From: Methylobacterium radiotolerans JCM 2831
GTDB taxonomy: Bacteria > Pseudomonadota > Alphaproteobacteria > Rhizobiales > Beijerinckiaceae
DNA length: 64,000 nucleotides
Direction of reading: 5' to 3'
NCBI RefSeq assembly: GCF_000019725.1
Contig: NC_010505.1
Span: forward strand, 3,103,001 to 3,167,000
Numbering within the stretch: position 1 is the stretch's first letter; the number at the start of each line of letters is the position of its first letter. Made by a program: the position numbers and the translations under genes. A model generated the notes under the pieces. It saw nothing but the letters and a program-made list of their open reading frames with translations. It did not search any database and had not been told where the DNA came from. This document shows, piece after piece, positions 9,132 through 18,187 of the stretch.

Positions 9132-10340
9132 ATGCTGTACGACGCGTTCGACCTGCAGACCGACATCGCCGCCCAGACCCGGGCGTGGGGCCGGCTGCTG
9201 AACGACATCTGGTCGCCCTGGGTCGGGTGGGGCGAGCCGGCGACCTGGATGTCCGCCGGCGCCCGCATGATGATGCGCGCCGGCCTGACCTTCGCGCGGC
9301 CGCCCTACGGCATCGACTCGGTGACCGTCGGGAACCGGAGCGTCCCGGTCTCCGAGGAGGCGGTCGAGGTCACGCCCTTCGCCACGCTGCTCCACTTCAA
9401 GAAGGACATCCACACCGAGCAGCCCAAGGTGCTGATGGTGGCGCCGATGTCGGGCCACTTCGCCACGCTGCTCCGCGCCACCGTGCGCACGATGCTGCCG
9501 GACCACGACGTCTACATCACCGACTGGCACAACGCCCGCGACGTGCCGCTCGCCGAGGGGACGTTCGGCTTCGACGACTACGTGAGCCACCTCATCCGCT
9601 TCCTGCGGACGATGGGCGAAGGCGCCCACATGGTGGCGGTGTGCCAGCCCGCCGTGCAGGCCCTCGTGGCCGCCGCCGCGATGGCGCAGGCGAAGGATCC
9701 GGCCGCACCGCGCAGCATGACCCTGATGGCCGGTCCGGTGGATTGCCGGATCAACCCGACGGGCGTGAACGAGCTCGCGACCTCCAAGCCGATCGAGTGG
9801 TTCGAGAAGAACCTGATCGCGACGGTGCCGTCGCGCCACAAGGGCGCCGGCCGCAAGGTCTATCCGGGATTCGTCCAGGTCTCGGCCTTCATGGCGATGA
9901 ACGCCAAGCGCCACATCCAGGGCCACGCCGACCTGTTCTGGCACATGGCCAACGGCGAGCACGACAAGGCCGAGGCGATCGAGACCTTCTACGACGAGTA
10001 CTTCGCCGTGCTCGACCTCGCGGCCGATTTCTACCTGGAGACGGTCAAGACCGTGTTCCAGGACCACGCCCTGGCCCGGAACGCGGTGTCGTACCGGGGC
10101 GAGCCGATCGACCTGCGCGCGATCCGCCGCACGGCGCTGATGACGGTCGAGGGCGAGCGGGACGACATCTGCGCGGTCGGGCAGACCATGGCTGCCCACG
10201 ACCTGTGCTCGGACCTCGCCCCGTACATGCGCACCCACCACCTCCAGGCCGGCGTCGGCCATTACGGCGTCTTCGCCGGTCGGCGCTGGGAGACGCAGAT
10301 CTACCCGCAGGTGCGCAACTTCATCCAGGCGCACAACTGA
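9132..10340 (+). CDS. phaZ: Intracellular polyhydroxybutyrate depolymerase PhaZ
   Basis: 402 residues. The protein degrades stored native PHB granules in the cytoplasm. It begins MLYDAFDLQTDIAAQTRAWG, typical of the Ralstonia PhaZ1 class, and has the Cys nucleophile in VAVCQPAVQ (Cys171), acidic residues Asp344/345 in VEGERDDICAVGQ and His377 in GVGHYGVFAG, matching the Cys-Asp-His triad of this family. No signal peptide, which fits the intracellular type. The ATG at 9132 starts the conserved region; the open frame back to 8934 is unlikely to be translated. 3-hydroxybutyryl-CoA dehydrogenase and etfBA lie a few kilobases downstream but are not in the same operon. Confidence 0.92.
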   Translation: MLYDAFDLQTDIAAQTRAWGRLLNDIWSPWVGWGEPATWMSAGARMMMRAGLTFARPPYGIDSVTVGNRSVPVSEEAVEVTPFATLLHFKKDIHTEQPKVLMVAPMSGHFATLLRATVRTMLPDHDVYITDWHNARDVPLAEGTFGFDDYVSHLIRFLRTMGEGAHMVAVCQPAVQALVAAAAMAQAKDPAAPRSMTLMAGPVDCRINPTGVNELATSKPIEWFEKNLIATVPSRHKGAGRKVYPGFVQVSAFMAMNAKRHIQGHADLFWHMANGEHDKAEAIETFYDEYFAVLDLAADFYLETVKTVFQDHALARNAVSYRGEPIDLRAIRRTALMTVEGERDDICAVGQTMAAHDLCSDLAPYMRTHHLQAGVGHYGVFAGRRWETQIYPQVRNFIQAHN

Positions 10341-10472
10341 CCGGGCCGGTCGGGCGCGTCGCGCCGATTTGACCCGCCGACCTGCGCGGCCCACCATGCT
10401 AGGCCCGTGTGACGGGGCCCGCCGAGCGCGGCTCCGTGGGCCACTCCTTCGGCGTGAGGCGGAACGGTCGGC

Positions 10473-13112
10473 GTGATCGGCAGGAACGGCACCGAGAGCA
10501 AGACCAGCGCGGGCGGAGCGGACGCGGCGTCCACGCGGCTCGACCGGCTCGTGGCGCAGGCGCGGGCGGCCGCCCTGTGGGAGCAGGCGTGGCCGGTGCT
10601 CTGGCGCGGGATCGGCGTCGGTCTGCTCTTCCTGGTCGTCTCCTGGGCGGGCGTGTGGCTCGACCTCACGCCGCTCTGGCGCCAGATCGGCCTCGGCGCC
10701 CTCGGCGCCCTCCTCGTGGCCGCGCTCCTGCCGCTGATCCACGTCGGACGGCCGGACCGGCGCCTGGCCCTGGCGCGGCTCGACCGCGAGGCCGCGTCCC
10801 GCGACCCGAAGCTGCGCCACGGGCCGGCCTCGGCGGCCGAGGACAGCCTCGCCGTCGGTGCCGCCGATCCGGGGAGCCGGCTGCTGTGGGATCTCCACCA
10901 GCGCCGGGCCGCGCAGGCGATCTCGGCCCTGCGGGTCGGCCTGCCGCGGCCGGGCATGACCCGGCACGATCCCTTCGCGCTGCGCGCCGGCCTCGTGGTC
11001 GCGGCGGTCGCGAGCCTGTTCGTGGCCGGTCCCGAGTGGCGCCAGAGGATCGGTGCCGCCTTCGACTGGCAGGAGCCGGCGGCGCCGGGTCCCAACTTTC
11101 GCGTGGACGGCTGGATCGACCCGCCGCTCTACACGCGGCTCCCGCCGCTGCTGATCGCGATGGACGGGAGCGACCAGCACCTGCGCGCGCCCGTCAATGC
11201 CCAGCTGATCGTGCGGATCGCCGGCCAGGGCAAGGCCGCGTCCGAGACGACCCTCACGCCCAATGCCGGCCTGGTCCCGGTCCCGGGCCAGGAGGCGCGC
11301 CCCGATCTGCGCGAGGAGCGCTACCGCATCGTCGGGGGCGCCGCGCTGACGATCGTGACCCCGGCGGGCAAGCAGCGCCTGACCGTCGACGCGATCCCCG
11401 ACCGGCCGCCGGAGGTGACCGCCGTCGGCGGTCCCGAGGTGAACGGGCGCGGCACCTTCAACCTCACCTACCGGGCGAAGGACGATTACGGGATCAGCTC
11501 GGCCGAGGCGGTGATCGAGCCGCTGAAATCCGCCCGCGCCCTGGTCCCGGTCCCGCAGATCAACCTCGCGCTGCCCGGCGACGCGAGCGGCGACACCGAT
11601 ACCAAGACCCTCGTGGACCTCACGGACAGTCCGTGGTCCGGCGCGAAGGTCCGCTACCGCATCGTCGTCAAGGACGAGGCCGGCCAGGAGGGGCGCACGC
11701 CGGACACCGAGATCGTCCTGCCGGCGCGGCCGTTCCGCGAGCCGCTGGCGCGGGCGCTCGCCGAGCAGCGGCGCCGCCTCGTCACCGCGCCCGACACGGA
11801 TCGCCGCTGGGTCCAGGGGGCGCTGGACGCCCTGCTGGTCGCGCCCGACACCTTCACGCCGCAGCCCGCGATCTTCCTCGGCCTGCGCACGGCGACCGAG
11901 CGGCTGCGCCGCGCGCGCACGGATTCCGACCTCGTCGCGGTGGCCGACCTCCTGTGGGAGATGGCCCTCAAGATCGAGGACGGCGACCTCTCGGACGCCG
12001 AGAAGCAGCTCCGTCAGGCCCAGGACCGGCTGAAGGAGGCGATCGAGCGCAACGCGCCCGACGACGAGATCAAGCGGTTGACGCAGGACCTGAAGCAGGC
12101 GCTCGACAAGTTCCTGTCCGAGATGGCGCAGAAGCAGGGCCGCGAGCCCCGCGAGCAGAGCGAGCGCGGCCAGAACAACGGACAGACCAAGACCGTCACG
12201 CCGGAGGATCTCGACAAGATGATCCAGGACATGGCGGAGGCGATGAAGCGCGGCGACACCGCCGAGGCGCAGCGCCTGATGGAGCAGCTGCGCAACATCC
12301 TGGAGAATCTCCAGACCGCCGAGCGCGGTGGCCGCTCCGATCAGGCGTCCCGCGAGATGCAGAAGCAGATGCGCGACCTCGACGCGATGTCGCGGGAGCA
12401 GCAGGGCCTGCGCGACGAGACCTTCAAGGACGGCGAGGAGCAGCGCGGCGGCCAGCGCCCGCAGAATCGCGGCCAGCCGCAGCAGGGCCAGCGCGGCCAG
12501 CAGGGCCAGGGGCAGCAGGGCCAGCGCCAGCAGGGTCAGAAGGGGCAGCAAGGGCAGGGCCAGCAGGGCCAGGGGCAGCAAGGCCAAGGGCAGCAGGGCG
12601 AGGGCCAGCAGGGCGGCGTCGGCGAGCGCCAGCAGGCGCTCCGGCAGCGGCTCGAGGACCTCCAGAAGCGCATGAAGGAGAACGGCATGCGCGGCGAGCA
12701 GGGTCTCTCCGACGCCGAGGAGGCCATGCGCGAGGCCGAGAACGCCCTGAAGGACGGCGATTCGGACGGGGCGGTCGACGCGCAGGGGCGCGCCCTCGAC
12801 GGCCTCAAGCGCGGCGCCGACGGCATGGCCCAGCAGATGCAGGAGATGGCTGAGGGCCAGGGCGAGGGTCAGCAGGAGGGCGGCCAGCAGCCGGGCCAGC
12901 AGGGTCAGGCCGGGGCGCGCGACGACGATCCCCTCGGGCGGCCGACCCGCGGCCGCGACATGAGCGACGGGCGGGTCCGCGTCCCCACGGCGGACGAATC
13001 GGCGGTCCAGCGCGCCCGGCGCATCATGGAGGAGCTGCGGCGCAAGCTGGGCGACCCGAGCCGTCCCCGCGAGGAGCTGGACTATTTCGAGCGCCTGCTC
13101 CGCCGCAACTGA
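10473..13112 (+). CDS. TIGR02302-family (DUF4175) large membrane protein with Gln/Gly-rich region
   Basis: 879 residues from a GTG start. Two to three membrane segments lie in residues of about 45-185, followed by a long periplasmic-looking region and then a highly charged helical part. A low-complexity tract (residues of about 665-720) is built of QQGQG units and continues into Gln/Glu/Gly-rich sequence up to about residue 825. The end, VQRARRIMEELRRKLGDPSR and LDYFERLLRR, is the conserved TIGR02302 tail. The family is restricted to alphaproteobacteria and has no assigned function. The gene is followed 66 bases later by a small membrane protein, probably a separate unit. Confidence 0.85.
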   Translation: MIGRNGTESKTSAGGADAASTRLDRLVAQARAAALWEQAWPVLWRGIGVGLLFLVVSWAGVWLDLTPLWRQIGLGALGALLVAALLPLIHVGRPDRRLALARLDREAASRDPKLRHGPASAAEDSLAVGAADPGSRLLWDLHQRRAAQAISALRVGLPRPGMTRHDPFALRAGLVVAAVASLFVAGPEWRQRIGAAFDWQEPAAPGPNFRVDGWIDPPLYTRLPPLLIAMDGSDQHLRAPVNAQLIVRIAGQGKAASETTLTPNAGLVPVPGQEARPDLREERYRIVGGAALTIVTPAGKQRLTVDAIPDRPPEVTAVGGPEVNGRGTFNLTYRAKDDYGISSAEAVIEPLKSARALVPVPQINLALPGDASGDTDTKTLVDLTDSPWSGAKVRYRIVVKDEAGQEGRTPDTEIVLPARPFREPLARALAEQRRRLVTAPDTDRRWVQGALDALLVAPDTFTPQPAIFLGLRTATERLRRARTDSDLVAVADLLWEMALKIEDGDLSDAEKQLRQAQDRLKEAIERNAPDDEIKRLTQDLKQALDKFLSEMAQKQGREPREQSERGQNNGQTKTVTPEDLDKMIQDMAEAMKRGDTAEAQRLMEQLRNILENLQTAERGGRSDQASREMQKQMRDLDAMSREQQGLRDETFKDGEEQRGGQRPQNRGQPQQGQRGQQGQGQQGQRQQGQKGQQGQGQQGQGQQGQGQQGEGQQGGVGERQQALRQRLEDLQKRMKENGMRGEQGLSDAEEAMREAENALKDGDSDGAVDAQGRALDGLKRGADGMAQQMQEMAEGQGEGQQEGGQQPGQQGQAGARDDDPLGRPTRGRDMSDGRVRVPTADESAVQRARRIMEELRRKLGDPSRPREELDYFERLLRRN
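12475..12615 (+). repeat. Degenerate CAGCAGGGCCAG-type tandem repeats inside the TIGR02302 gene
   Basis: About a dozen imperfect 6-12-base units of the type CAGGGCCAGCAGGG encode the QQGQG repeats. Units vary at the third codon position and by substitution (R, K, E for Q), indicating an old array under coding constraint. Such arrays can change length by slippage or recombination. Confidence 0.75.
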
Positions 13113-13178
13113 GCGCCCGCCACAACACGACGCGCGGAGCCGGATCGCGGCTCCCGCCCCACCCGGATCTTCGACCGC

Positions 13179-13364
13179 ATGTCGTCCAACACCCTCGTCC
13201 TGATCGCTTGCCTGGCCGTCGCGGCCGTCCTCGTCCTGGGCCTCGCCAACATGATGCGCGGCGGCAGCGTCAACCTCTCGCAGAAGCTGATGCGCCTGCG
13301 CGTGCTCCTGCAGTTCGTGGCGATCGTGATCATCATGGGCGTGGTCTGGTGGCGGTCCGCCTGA
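13179..13364 (+). CDS. Small twin-transmembrane protein, HIG1-like
   Basis: 61 residues with two membrane helices (residues of about 5-25 and 41-58) joined by a basic loop, SVNLSQKLMRLRV. The pattern of helix, RGGSxNxSQKLMRxRV loop, helix matches the short HIG1/hypoxia-induced family of alphaproteobacteria. Members are inner-membrane proteins; the eukaryotic homologues associate with respiratory complexes. In many alphaproteobacteria this gene sits just upstream of the cobalamin adenosyltransferase gene, as it does here with pagL inserted between. Confidence 0.8.
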   Translation: MSSNTLVLIACLAVAAVLVLGLANMMRGGSVNLSQKLMRLRVLLQFVAIVIIMGVVWWRSA

Positions 13365-13501
13365 GGGCGGCCGGGGGGTGTGACCGCGCCGCCGCACCCA
13401 ACACCTTTCGATTGGGTAAAGGATGAATTGCCCGCCGCGCTCGGCGGGCCTCTGCTACGCTCGGTAGAAGCAAATCGCTGCGCCTGAACGGCCGAGCCCG
13501 C

Positions 13502-14134
13502 ATGACTGCCCCTTCCCGCCTCTGTGTGTTCGGCTTTCTGACCGCGGCGGCGATCCTGCCGGCGGCGGCCGCGGACCTCGCGTCGCCGCCCCCGCCCGCT
13601 GCCTACGCGGCGCCCGTTCAGCCGCTCAGCATCGTGTCGGAGATCCGCATCGGCGGCGCGGTGCAGGATCCCGGCAGCGCCGAGGGCAAGCTCCCCGGTT
13701 TCAGCAAGGCGAACGTCAACGGCGAGATCCTGTTCGCCAAGCCGCGCATCAGCGACGACCCGTTCTGGCAGGCCTTCGTGCCGCGCCCGACGGTCGGCGG
13801 CAGCTACAACACCGGCGGCCGGACCAGCTACGCCTATCTCGGCGCGACCTGGACCCTCGAGATCTTCCCCGAGACCTTCAACCGCCGCGTGTTCCTCGAC
13901 GGGTTCTTCGGCGGCGTGGCGCATAACGGCTGGACCGGCCCGAAGGCCGAGACGCCCTACGGCTTCAACACCCTCGGCTGCTCGCCGATGTTCCGCGAGG
14001 CGGCCGCCCTGGGCTTCCGCCTGACGGAGCACTGGAGCATCATGGCGACGGTCGAGCACATGTCGAATGCCGGGCTCTGCGCCAACAACCGCGGCCTGAC
14101 CAATTACGGCGGCAAGATCGGCTACACGTTCTGA
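13502..14134 (+). CDS. PagL-type lipid A 3-O-deacylase (acyloxyacyl hydrolase)
   Basis: 210 residues with a signal peptide ending near PAAAADL and a beta-barrel-like remainder. The PagL catalytic pair is visible near the C-terminus in VEHMSNAGLC (His186, Ser188), followed by NNRGLTNYGGKIGYTF with a terminal Phe, typical of outer membrane proteins. PagL removes the 3-O acyl chain from lipid A in the outer membrane. The segment before the barrel is Pro/Ala-rich. It sits between the HIG1-like gene and cobalamin adenosyltransferase; no functional link to either is known. Confidence 0.82.
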   Translation: MTAPSRLCVFGFLTAAAILPAAAADLASPPPPAAYAAPVQPLSIVSEIRIGGAVQDPGSAEGKLPGFSKANVNGEILFAKPRISDDPFWQAFVPRPTVGGSYNTGGRTSYAYLGATWTLEIFPETFNRRVFLDGFFGGVAHNGWTGPKAETPYGFNTLGCSPMFREAAALGFRLTEHWSIMATVEHMSNAGLCANNRGLTNYGGKIGYTF

Positions 14135-14147
14135 GGCATTCACCCCC

Positions 14148-14720
14148 TTGGTCAAGCTCAACCGCATCTACACGAGGACCGGCGACAAGGGGACGACCGC
14201 GCTGGCGGACGGGCAGCGGCGCTCGAAGGCGGACCTGCGGGTCGAGACCTACGGCACCGTCGACGAGACCAACGCCTGCATCGGCATGGCGCGGCTGCAC
14301 ACCCAGGGCCCCCTCGACGGGATGCTCGGGGCGATCCAGAACGACCTGTTCGACCTCGGCGCCGACCTCGCGACGCCGCCGACCCCGGAGCCCCTCCCCT
14401 ACGAGCCGCTGCGCATCGTGGCGAGCCAGGTCGACCGGCTGGAGCGCGACATCGACGCCCTCAACGCAGCGATCCCGCCGCTGAAATCCTTCGTGCTGCC
14501 CGGCGGCTCGCCCGCGGCGGCGGCCCTGCACCTCGCCCGGACCGTCTGCCGGCGCGCCGAGCGGCTGGCGGTCAGCCTCGCGGCGCGGGAGGGCGAGACG
14601 GTCTCGCCGGAGGCGCTGCGCTACCTCAACCGCCTGTCGGACTTCCTGTTCGTGGCGAGCCGGGCGGCGAACGCCGACGGCGCCGACGACGTGCTCTGGG
14701 TGCCCGGCGCCAATCGCTGA
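14148..14720 (+). CDS. Cob(I)yrinic acid a,c-diamide adenosyltransferase, PduO type
   Basis: 190 residues. The protein adenosylates cobalamin to make coenzyme B12, needed by methylmalonyl-CoA and ethylmalonyl-CoA mutases. The ATP-binding start [18 protein letters not shown], the [13 protein letters not shown] segment, [12 protein letters not shown] and [13 protein letters not shown] are the PduO-type landmarks. The only start giving the normal length is TTG at 14148, with GAGG eleven bases upstream and only 13 bases after the pagL stop. The close spacing suggests coupling to pagL. Confidence 0.9.
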   Translation: MVKLNRIYTRTGDKGTTALADGQRRSKADLRVETYGTVDETNACIGMARLHTQGPLDGMLGAIQNDLFDLGADLATPPTPEPLPYEPLRIVASQVDRLERDIDALNAAIPPLKSFVLPGGSPAAAALHLARTVCRRAERLAVSLAAREGETVSPEALRYLNRLSDFLFVASRAANADGADDVLWVPGANR

Positions 14721-14761
14721 GCCGGCATCGCGGGTTTTCGCGGGGCCGCCACGGCGCCGCG

Positions 14762-14790
14762 TTGACAAGGCGGAAATGTGGCCGTTACGG
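14762..14790 (+). promoter_or_regulatory. Possible sigma-70-type promoter for etfBA
   Basis: A perfect TTGACA at 14762-14767 is followed after 17 bases by TTACGG, a weak -10 match. It lies about 100 bases upstream of etfB in the gap after the adenosyltransferase gene. Spacing is ideal but the -10 element is poor, so this remains a candidate. Confidence 0.4.
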
Positions 14791-14889
14791 TCCGGCGCCT
14801 TGCGTGCCCCGGCCACGCTGCGCCTCCGAGCGCCCGTGGGAGTGGCCTGCACGACGACAAGAATCCTCCGGGGAAGGATCGTGACCGCC

Positions 14890-15639
14890 ATGAAGGTGCT
14901 GGTGCCCGTCAAGCGGGTGGTGGACTACAACGTCAAGATTCGCGTGAAGGCCGACGGCTCCGGCGTCGAGCTCGCCAACGTCAAGATGTCCATGAACCCC
15001 TTCGACGAGATCGCCGTCGAGGAGGCGATCCGCCTGAAGGAGAAGGGCAAGGTCACCGAGATCGTGGCCGTGTCGATCGGCCCGCAGCAGGCGCAGGAGA
15101 CGCTGCGCACCGCGCTCGCCATGGGTGCCGACCGCGCGATCCTGGTCAAGACCGACGTGAACTGCGAGCCGCTCGCCGTCGCGAAGCTCCTGAAGGCCGT
15201 CGTCGAGAAGGAGAGCCCGGAGCTCGTCATCCTCGGCAAGCAGGCGATCGACGACGACTCGAACCAGACCGGCCAGATGCTCGGCGCCCTGCTCGGCTGG
15301 CCGCAGGGCACTTTCGCGTACAAGATCGAGCCCGGCGAGGGCAGCCTCGACGTCACCCGCGAGGTGGACGGCGGCCTCCAGACCGTGAGCCTCAGGCTGC
15401 CGGCGATCGTGACGACGGACCTGCGCCTCAACGAGCCGCGCTACGCGTCGCTGCCCAACATCATGAAGGCCAAGAAGAAGCCCCTGGAGGAGCTGGCACC
15501 CGACGCGCTGGGCGTCGACGTGACCCCGCGGCTCACCGTGCTGAAGACCGCCGAGCCGCCGGGCCGCTCGGCCGGCGTGAAGGTCGCTTCCGCGGCCGAG
15601 CTCGTCCAGAAGCTCAAGGTCGAAGCCGGCGTCATCTGA
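14890..15639 (+). CDS. etfB: Electron transfer flavoprotein beta subunit
   Basis: 249 residues, full length. Signature segments are [57 protein letters not shown] and [24 protein letters not shown]; the last includes the recognition loop that docks dehydrogenases. With EtfA it carries electrons from acyl-CoA and related dehydrogenases to ETF-ubiquinone oxidoreductase. GGAAGGA at 14872 precedes both the ATG at 14890 and an in-frame GTG at 14881; the ATG has better spacing. etfA follows after 67 bases. Confidence 0.96.
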   Translation: MKVLVPVKRVVDYNVKIRVKADGSGVELANVKMSMNPFDEIAVEEAIRLKEKGKVTEIVAVSIGPQQAQETLRTALAMGADRAILVKTDVNCEPLAVAKLLKAVVEKESPELVILGKQAIDDDSNQTGQMLGALLGWPQGTFAYKIEPGEGSLDVTREVDGGLQTVSLRLPAIVTTDLRLNEPRYASLPNIMKAKKKPLEELAPDALGVDVTPRLTVLKTAEPPGRSAGVKVASAAELVQKLKVEAGVI

Positions 15640-15706
15640 TCCGCAGGCGGGGCTCCCGGTCGACGGTCGAGCCCCGCACCATCACCCTCGAGGGCACCCC
15701 CAGACC

Positions 15707-16660
15707 ATGACGACACTCCTCTTCGTCGAGCACGGCAACGGCCAGATCAAGGACAGCACGCTGAAGGCGCTCGCCGCCGCCAAGGAGATCGGCGGCCCGA
15801 TCCACGCCCTGGTGCTGGGCACGGGCTCGAAGGCCGTGGCCGAGGCCGCCGGGAAGCTCGACGGCGTCGAGAAGGTCCTGAACGCCGAGGACGGCGTCTA
15901 CGACCACGACCTCGCCGAGCCCGTCGCGGCCCTGATCGCCGCCATCGCCGAACCCTACGACACGATCATCGCCTCGGCCTCGACCACGGGCAAGAACGTG
16001 CTGCCGCGCGTGGCCGCCCTGCTCGATGTCGCGCAGGTCTCCGACATCATCAAGGTCGTCGCGCCCGACACGTTCGAGCGTCCGATCTACGCCGGCAACG
16101 CGATCCAGACCGTGCAGGCGCCCGCCGGCAAGAAGGTGATCACGGTGCGCACGGCGGCGTTCAAGGCCGCGGAAGAGGGTGGCGCCGCGGCGCCGGTGGA
16201 GGCCGTGTCGGCGGCCGCGCCCGAGGCGGGCGGCTCGAGCTTCAAGGGCGAGGAGATCGCCAAGTCCGACCGGCCGGAGCTGGCCTCGGCGCGGATCATC
16301 GTGTCGGGCGGCCGCTCGCTGGGCTCGTCGGACAAGTTCCACGAGCTGATCGAGCCGCTGGCCGACACGCTCGGCGCCGCCGTCGGCGCCTCGCGCGCCG
16401 CCGTCGACGCCGGATACGCGCCGAACGACTGGCAGGTGGGGCAGACCGGCAAGGTTGTGGCGCCGGACCTCTACGTCGCGGTGGGCATCTCGGGCGCGAT
16501 CCAGCACCTCGCCGGCATGAAGGACTCGAAGGTCATCGTCGCCATCAACAAGGACGAGGACGCGCCGATCTTCCAGGTGGCCGATTACGGGCTCGTCGGT
16601 GACCTCTTCCAGGTCGTGCCTGAGCTGCAATCCGAGATCGGGAAAGCCAAGGGCCAGTAA
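15707..16660 (+). CDS. etfA: Electron transfer flavoprotein alpha subunit
   Basis: 317 residues, full length. The N-terminal domain begins [21 protein letters not shown], and the C-terminal FAD-binding domain shows [20 protein letters not shown], the [26 protein letters not shown] segment and [20 protein letters not shown], which contact the flavin. It pairs with EtfB in the etfBA operon and serves fatty-acid and branched-chain acyl-CoA dehydrogenases; in methylotrophs it also serves the ethylmalonyl-CoA pathway. A perfect palindrome GGAACCGGTTCC follows the stop codon. Confidence 0.97.
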   Translation: MTTLLFVEHGNGQIKDSTLKALAAAKEIGGPIHALVLGTGSKAVAEAAGKLDGVEKVLNAEDGVYDHDLAEPVAALIAAIAEPYDTIIASASTTGKNVLPRVAALLDVAQVSDIIKVVAPDTFERPIYAGNAIQTVQAPAGKKVITVRTAAFKAAEEGGAAAPVEAVSAAAPEAGGSSFKGEEIAKSDRPELASARIIVSGGRSLGSSDKFHELIEPLADTLGAAVGASRAAVDAGYAPNDWQVGQTGKVVAPDLYVAVGISGAIQHLAGMKDSKVIVAINKDEDAPIFQVADYGLVGDLFQVVPELQSEIGKAKGQ

Positions 16661-16843
16661 CGGAACCGGTTCCGGCAATCCGCGAGCATTGTCGCAGAAC
16701 GCGGCATCACGGGTTCCTTCCGGATCGAGGATTGGTCTAGAAGGCTGCAACGGCGAGACTTCGCGCGGTGCCGTCGCGTTCGTGCCGCCCCGTGGGCGGC
16801 GCGGCCGTGTCGCGGCATTCGCATTGGGGGCACAGGTCGGCAC

Positions 16844-17725
16844 ATGCATATGGAGATCAAGCGGGTCGGCATCGTCGGCGCGGGCCAGATGGGCAGCGGC
16901 ATCGCGCAGGTCTGCGCCACCGCCGGCCTCGATGTCCTGCTGAACGATCGCGACCCCGCCCGGCTCGAGAACGGCCTGACGGTGATCGAGGGCAGCCTCG
17001 CGCGCCTCGTCTCGAAGGGCACGCTGACGGAGGGCGACAGCGGCGAGGCCCGCGCGCGCATCGTCCCCGCCCGCGATTTCGCCGCCCTGGAACCGTGCGA
17101 TCTGGTCATCGAGGCGGCGACCGAGAACGAGGCCACCAAGCGGGAGATCTTCAGCACGCTCTGCGGATCGCTGCGGCCGGAGACCCTGGTGGCGACGAAC
17201 ACGTCGTCGATCTCCATCACCCGTCTGGCGGCCGCGACCGACCGGCCGGAGAAGTTCATCGGCATCCACTTCATGAACCCGGTGCCGGTGATGCAGCTCG
17301 TCGAGCTGATCCGCGGCATCGCCACCGAGGACACGACTTACGAGTCGGCCAAGGCGTTCATCGCGAAGCTCGGCAAGACGTCGACGATGTCGGAGGATTT
17401 CCCGGCCTTCATCGTCAACCGGATCCTGCTGCCGATGATCAACGAGGCGATCTACACGCTCTACGAGGGCGTCGGATCGGTCGAGTCGATCGACACCGCG
17501 ATGAAGCTCGGGGCCAACCACCCGATGGGCCCGCTGCAGCTGGCCGATTTCATCGGCCTCGACACCTGCCTGTCGGTCATGCAGGTGCTGTACGAAGGTC
17601 TGGCCGATTCGAAGTACCGGCCCTGCCCACTTTTGGTGAAGTATGTCGAGGCCGGCTGGCTCGGCCGGAAGGCCAAGCGCGGCTTCTACGATTACCGCGG
17701 CCCGACGCCGATCCCGACGCGCTGA
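16844..17725 (+). CDS. 3-hydroxybutyryl-CoA dehydrogenase
   Basis: 293 residues. The NAD-binding motif GIVGAGQMGSGIAQVCA lies at the N-terminus; VIEAATENEATKREIF, NTSSISITRLA and the catalytic-His region IGIHFMNPVPVMQLVELI follow, with DFPAFIVNRILLPMINEA and ANHPMGPLQLADFIGLDTCL in the C-terminal domain. The protein interconverts acetoacetyl-CoA and (S)-3-hydroxybutyryl-CoA. ATG codons at 16844 and 16850 are both usable. It is downstream of etfBA by 183 bases, so it may be co-expressed, but a separate promoter is possible. Confidence 0.93.
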   Translation: MHMEIKRVGIVGAGQMGSGIAQVCATAGLDVLLNDRDPARLENGLTVIEGSLARLVSKGTLTEGDSGEARARIVPARDFAALEPCDLVIEAATENEATKREIFSTLCGSLRPETLVATNTSSISITRLAAATDRPEKFIGIHFMNPVPVMQLVELIRGIATEDTTYESAKAFIAKLGKTSTMSEDFPAFIVNRILLPMINEAIYTLYEGVGSVESIDTAMKLGANHPMGPLQLADFIGLDTCLSVMQVLYEGLADSKYRPCPLLVKYVEAGWLGRKAKRGFYDYRGPTPIPTR

Positions 17726-17736
17726 GCGCGCCGGAC

Positions 17737-17761
17737 GCGGGACGGCCCATGGCCGTCCCGC
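17737..17761. terminator. Hairpin between the 3-hydroxybutyryl-CoA dehydrogenase gene and a convergent small gene
   Basis: GCGGGACGGCC and GGCCGTCCCGC form a perfect 11-bp stem with a CAT loop, placed between two convergent stop codons. There is no T run, so it may act as a transcript-stabilising barrier or a weak terminator for both strands. Confidence 0.6.
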
Positions 17762-17767
17762 GAGCGC

Positions 17768-18073
17768 TCACTTCGCCGCGCCGCCGTTCGCGCCCGGCTG
17801 GGCCGGCTGCGGGTAGGACGGGTTGCCGCCCGGGACGCCGGTGCTGTTCGACGGCGACGCGCCGCTCGACTGGCCGTTGACCGATCCGGTCACCTCCTTG
17901 CGCGACGCGTCCTGGCTCTGGCTGGCGTAGTCCTTCGGCGAATTGGCGCCGTTCCACGTGAGCAGACCCACGGTGGCGATCGCCAGCAGGACGAGGCTCG
18001 CCACCAGGACCCAGAGCACGGGCTTGCCGCGCTCGCCCTGGCGGCTCTCGTTGGGGTTCATTCTCTCGGCCAT
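17768..18073 (-). CDS. Small single-span membrane protein of unknown function
   Basis: 101 residues. A short basic N-terminus (NPNESRQGERGK) is followed by one hydrophobic helix, VLWVLVASLVLLAIATVGLL, and a Ser/Gly/Pro/Asn-rich tail. The likely topology is N-in with the disordered tail in the periplasm. The ATG at 18073 has GAGGAAGG upstream. No domain is recognised; similar low-complexity-tailed small membrane proteins are common in Methylobacterium. It converges on the dehydrogenase gene. Confidence 0.7.
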   Translation of the reverse strand: MAERMNPNESRQGERGKPVLWVLVASLVLLAIATVGLLTWNGANSPKDYASQSQDASRKEVTGSVNGQSSGASPSNSTGVPGGNPSYPQPAQPGANGGAAK

Positions 18074-18187
18074 GTGCAAAACCTTCCTCGGCGGGACGCC
18101 ACACGCCGGAACGGGCGCTGTGCGACACGATCTCGTTACCGGCCGCCAACGCGGGGCCGCCGAGGCGGGTTCCTGCCGGGGCCGGCG

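Noticed and set aside
8964..13397. A minus-strand open frame of more than 1400 codons opposite phaZ and the TIGR02302 gene
   Set aside because: Very long shadow frames are expected at this GC content; its product is Arg/Leu/His/Ala-rich with no domain, while the plus strand encodes recognised proteins throughout.
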